Shown piece after piece: positions 61,981 to 64,000 of a DNA stretch of 64,000 nucleotides. This DNA comes from an uncultured Desulfosoma sp. GTDB taxonomy: Bacteria > Desulfobacterota > Syntrophobacteria > Syntrophobacterales > DSM-9756. Under the pieces are notes generated by a model, which did not search any database, had not been told where the DNA came from, and saw only the letters and a list, made by a program, of their open reading frames with translations. The position numbers and the translations under genes were made by a program. The DNA lies in contig CALGPN010000005.1 in NCBI GenBank assembly GCA_937960435.1, positions 62,001-126,000 of the forward strand. The letters run 5' to 3'. Every line of letters starts with the position of its first letter. Position 1 is the first letter of the stretch.

Positions 61981-64000
61981 TTACCCGTGGGCTTCCGCCC
62001 AGTTTTTTCCCCATCCCATGTCCACCACCAAAGGGACTTTGAGACAGAGCACCTGCTCCATCCGTGCCTTCACCAGTTCGCGCACTTGGTCCAATTCCTT
62101 TTCCGGCACCTCGAAAACCAGCTCGTCGTGCACCTGGAGCAGCATGGCGGTGGCCAAGCCGAAGGATCGAATGTCGCGGTCGATATCGATCATGGCCTTC
62201 TTGATGATGTCCGCCGCCGTCCCCTGAACGGTCGTGTTAACCGCGAGCCGTTCCCCCTGCTGGCGGACCGTGCGGTTTCGGCTTTGAAGTTCGGGAATGA
62301 AGCGGCGCCTGCCGAGAAGGGTTTCCGCAAACCCTCTTTTTGCCGCTTCCTCAACTACCTGCTCGATCCAGTGCTTGACCCCTTGATACTTGTCGAAATA
62401 ACGCTCGATGGCCGCCTTGGCGCTGGTCTGGTTGATCTTGAGCTGTTTGGCGAGACCATAGGGCCCCATGCCGTAAATGATCCCGAAATTGATGGTCTTC
62501 GCATGGCGGCGCATTTCTGCCGTGACCTCCTGCGGCGCCACGCCGAACATTTCGGCCGCCGTGCGCCGGTGGATGTCGTCCCCCGCTTGAAAGGCGGCCA
62601 AAAGCCGCTCATCCCCGCTGTAATGGGCCAAAATGCGCAGCTCGATCTGGGAATAATCGGCGGCCAGAAGGACCTTCCCTTCGTCGGCAATAAAGGCTTC
62701 GCGGATGCGACGGCCTTCTTCGCCGCGTACCGGAATGTTTTGCAGGTTCGGTTCGGAGCTGCTGAGCCGTCCCGTGGCGGTCACGGTCTGATTATAGCTG
62801 GTGTGGATGCGCCCCGTCTGCGGATGGACCAAAAGGGGGAGTGTGTCCACGTAGGTGTTTTTCAACTTGGCCAGGCTGCGATAGGCCACAATGTGCTCGG
62901 CGATGGGGTGATGGGCCGCCAGCTCCTCCAGGACGCTCATGTCCGTCGACGGCCCCGTTTTGGTCTTCTTGATCACCGGAAGTTGCAACTTGCCGAAAAG
63001 GACGTCCCGAAGCTGCACGGGCGACTGAATGTTGAAGGGCATGCCGGCGATTTCATGGATGACCCGCTCTTCTCTGATGAGGCCCTCTTCGAAAACTCTG
63101 GACAACTCCTTGAGCTTGGCCGTATCGACGCGTACCCCTCTCAGCTCCATGCGCCCCAGGACCTCGATGAGGGGACGTTCCAGAGTGTCCATGAGGGCCG
63201 AAAGGCCGGCCTCGTCAAGCTTTCTTCGGAGAATGGGGACCAGCCGAAAGGTGGTTTCCGCATCGCTGCACGCATAGGCGGCGGCTTCCCCGATGGGTAC
63301 TCGGGAAAAAGGCACTTCCTTGGCGCCGGACCCGGCCACGTCTCGATACGCCGCTTTGGCTTCCCCCAGATGTTCGGCCACAATGCGTTCGAGCCGATGA
63401 GAGGGGTTGCCCGGATCCAGAAGGTAGCTGGCCACCATGGTGTCGAAATGGATGCCGCCGAGTTCCACGCCATGCCGTTTGAGGACGACCCATTCGTATT
63501 TAATATTTTGGCCGACCTTCTTGGGCGTTTGCCCCTCGAGGACCGGCTTGAGCCACTCCAAGACCCTGGACAAAGGCACCTGGGGCTCCCGGTCGTCCCC
63601 CTCGTGCCCCACAGGAATGTAGACGGCTTCGTGGTCCTGCCAACTCAGCGCCACCCCGACGATTTCGGCGCGCATGGCGTCCTGGGACGTGGTCTCCAAA
63701 TCGATGGAAAGAACAGGTGCCTGTCGAATCTCTTCCAGGATCTCCCGAAAAGCGTGCTCGTCTCGCACGATCCGGTCGCGTCGTTTCGGCGCACGAGCCT
63801 CGGGAGCCGGCTCGGCTGCTGCGACTTCCTGAGGAAGATCGGCCAAAAACCGGCGCAATCCCAACCGTTCGTAGAACTCGCCGAGAGCCGCCGTATCCGG
63901 GGGGCGCCTCCGGCACTGGAGCACGTCCACGGGCACGGGAGCATCGTCCCTGAGGCTCACGAGTTGCTTGGAAAGGACGGCGGCATCTTTACCCGTTTCG
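61981..64000 (-). CDS. polA: DNA polymerase I, 5' part missing at window edge
   Basis: The reading frame runs from the right window edge to the stop at 61981, about 673 codons. A 3'-5' exonuclease domain (about 330 to 530 in full-length numbering) has the DLETT Asp-x-Glu motif, so proofreading may be active. The polymerase domain has DYSQIELRILAHYSGD (motif A), RRHAKTINFGIIYGMGPYGLA (motif B) and VHDELVFEVP (motif C). The 5'-nuclease domain would be outside the window. The upstream residues (TGKDAAVLSKQLVSL) join smoothly, so the gene continues. Confidence 0.95.
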   Translation of the reverse strand, partial: ETGKDAAVLSKQLVSLRDDAPVPVDVLQCRRRPPDTAALGEFYERLGLRRFLADLPQEVAAAEPAPEARAPKRRDRIVRDEHAFREILEEIRQAPVLSIDLETTSQDAMRAEIVGVALSWQDHEAVYIPVGHEGDDREPQVPLSRVLEWLKPVLEGQTPKKVGQNIKYEWVVLKRHGVELGGIHFDTMVASYLLDPGNPSHRLERIVAEHLGEAKAAYRDVAGSGAKEVPFSRVPIGEAAAYACSDAETTFRLVPILRRKLDEAGLSALMDTLERPLIEVLGRMELRGVRVDTAKLKELSRVFEEGLIREERVIHEIAGMPFNIQSPVQLRDVLFGKLQLPVIKKTKTGPSTDMSVLEELAAHHPIAEHIVAYRSLAKLKNTYVDTLPLLVHPQTGRIHTSYNQTVTATGRLSSSEPNLQNIPVRGEEGRRIREAFIADEGKVLLAADYSQIELRILAHYSGDERLLAAFQAGDDIHRRTAAEMFGVAPQEVTAEMRRHAKTINFGIIYGMGPYGLAKQLKINQTSAKAAIERYFDKYQGVKHWIEQVVEEAAKRGFAETLLGRRRFIPELQSRNRTVRQQGERLAVNTTVQGTAADIIKKAMIDIDRDIRSFGLATAMLLQVHDELVFEVPEKELDQVRELVKARMEQVLCLKVPLVVDMGWGKNWAEAHG

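Noticed and set aside
1-64000. CRISPR arrays, insertion sequences, prophage genes or integrase
   Set aside because: No regularly spaced repeats, transposase or integrase motifs, or shift in composition were seen.

Overview
The window is a 64 kb piece of a GC-rich, gene-dense bacterial chromosome. It reads as a sulfate-reducing member of the Desulfobacterota (former Deltaproteobacteria). The closest fit by gene content is a Syntrophobacter/Desulfacinum-type lineage, but that placement is inference, because no rRNA gene is present. The main evidence is a complete minus-strand block for dissimilatory sulfate activation and APS reduction: sat, aprB, aprA, qmoA, qmoB and the start of qmoC. Double-membrane genes (tamA, tamB, lolA, a PagL-like protein) show a Gram-negative envelope. 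Rex, KorAB-type 2-oxoacid oxidoreductase, KamA and many Fe-S/radical SAM enzymes fit an anaerobe. I see no mobile elements, CRISPR arrays, tRNA or rRNA genes.

Layout. 1-7.8 kb: sat-aprBA-qmoABC, with a near-consensus sigma70 promoter before sat, an intrinsic terminator after aprA, and dyad symmetry plus a CRP/FNR-like half-matched operator before qmoA. 7.9-9.2 kb: a small coiled-coil protein and an MltD-like lytic transglycosylase. 9.5-15.9 kb (plus strand): rimO, a polyprenyl diphosphate synthase, a tetrapyrrole group (precorrin-2 dehydrogenase, a CcsA/HemX-type membrane protein, hemA), a Zn-ribbon protein and tatA. 16-26.7 kb: ssb (minus), then plsC-rnj-ftsK-lolA-nadA-pdxA and a short UvrA paralogue on the plus strand. 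26.8-38.3 kb (minus): rex, the F0 genes atpZ-atpI-atpB-atpE, hemL, a ClC protein with CBS domains, rng, a TIGR03960-type radical SAM protein and a NifS-like protein that lacks the PLP lysine. 38.6-47.1 kb: a small membrane coiled-coil protein, a CoA-disulfide/persulfide reductase with rhodanese domain (minus), and tamA-pagL-tamB (plus). 47.1-64 kb: a zinc-ribbon microprotein and a CPA2 antiporter (minus), korAB and a lipoprotein (plus), then on the minus strand a DUF2062 protein, MscS, TerC, YitT, a KamA/ATP-grasp/ATP-grasp-GNAT cluster and polA (cut by the window edge).

How the genes work together. Sat makes APS, AprBA reduces it to sulfite, and QmoABC supplies electrons from the quinone pool. 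The tetrapyrrole genes can feed siroheme (needed by sulfite reductase) and heme. The F0 c subunit carries a Na+-type ligand set. The persulfide reductase and the lysine-less NifS homologue both suit a sulfide-rich cytoplasm.

The two best candidates for undescribed biology are the KamA/ATP-grasp/ATP-grasp-GNAT cluster, which may make a beta-amino-acid-containing small peptide, and the NifS-like protein whose PLP pocket is rebuilt at several positions.
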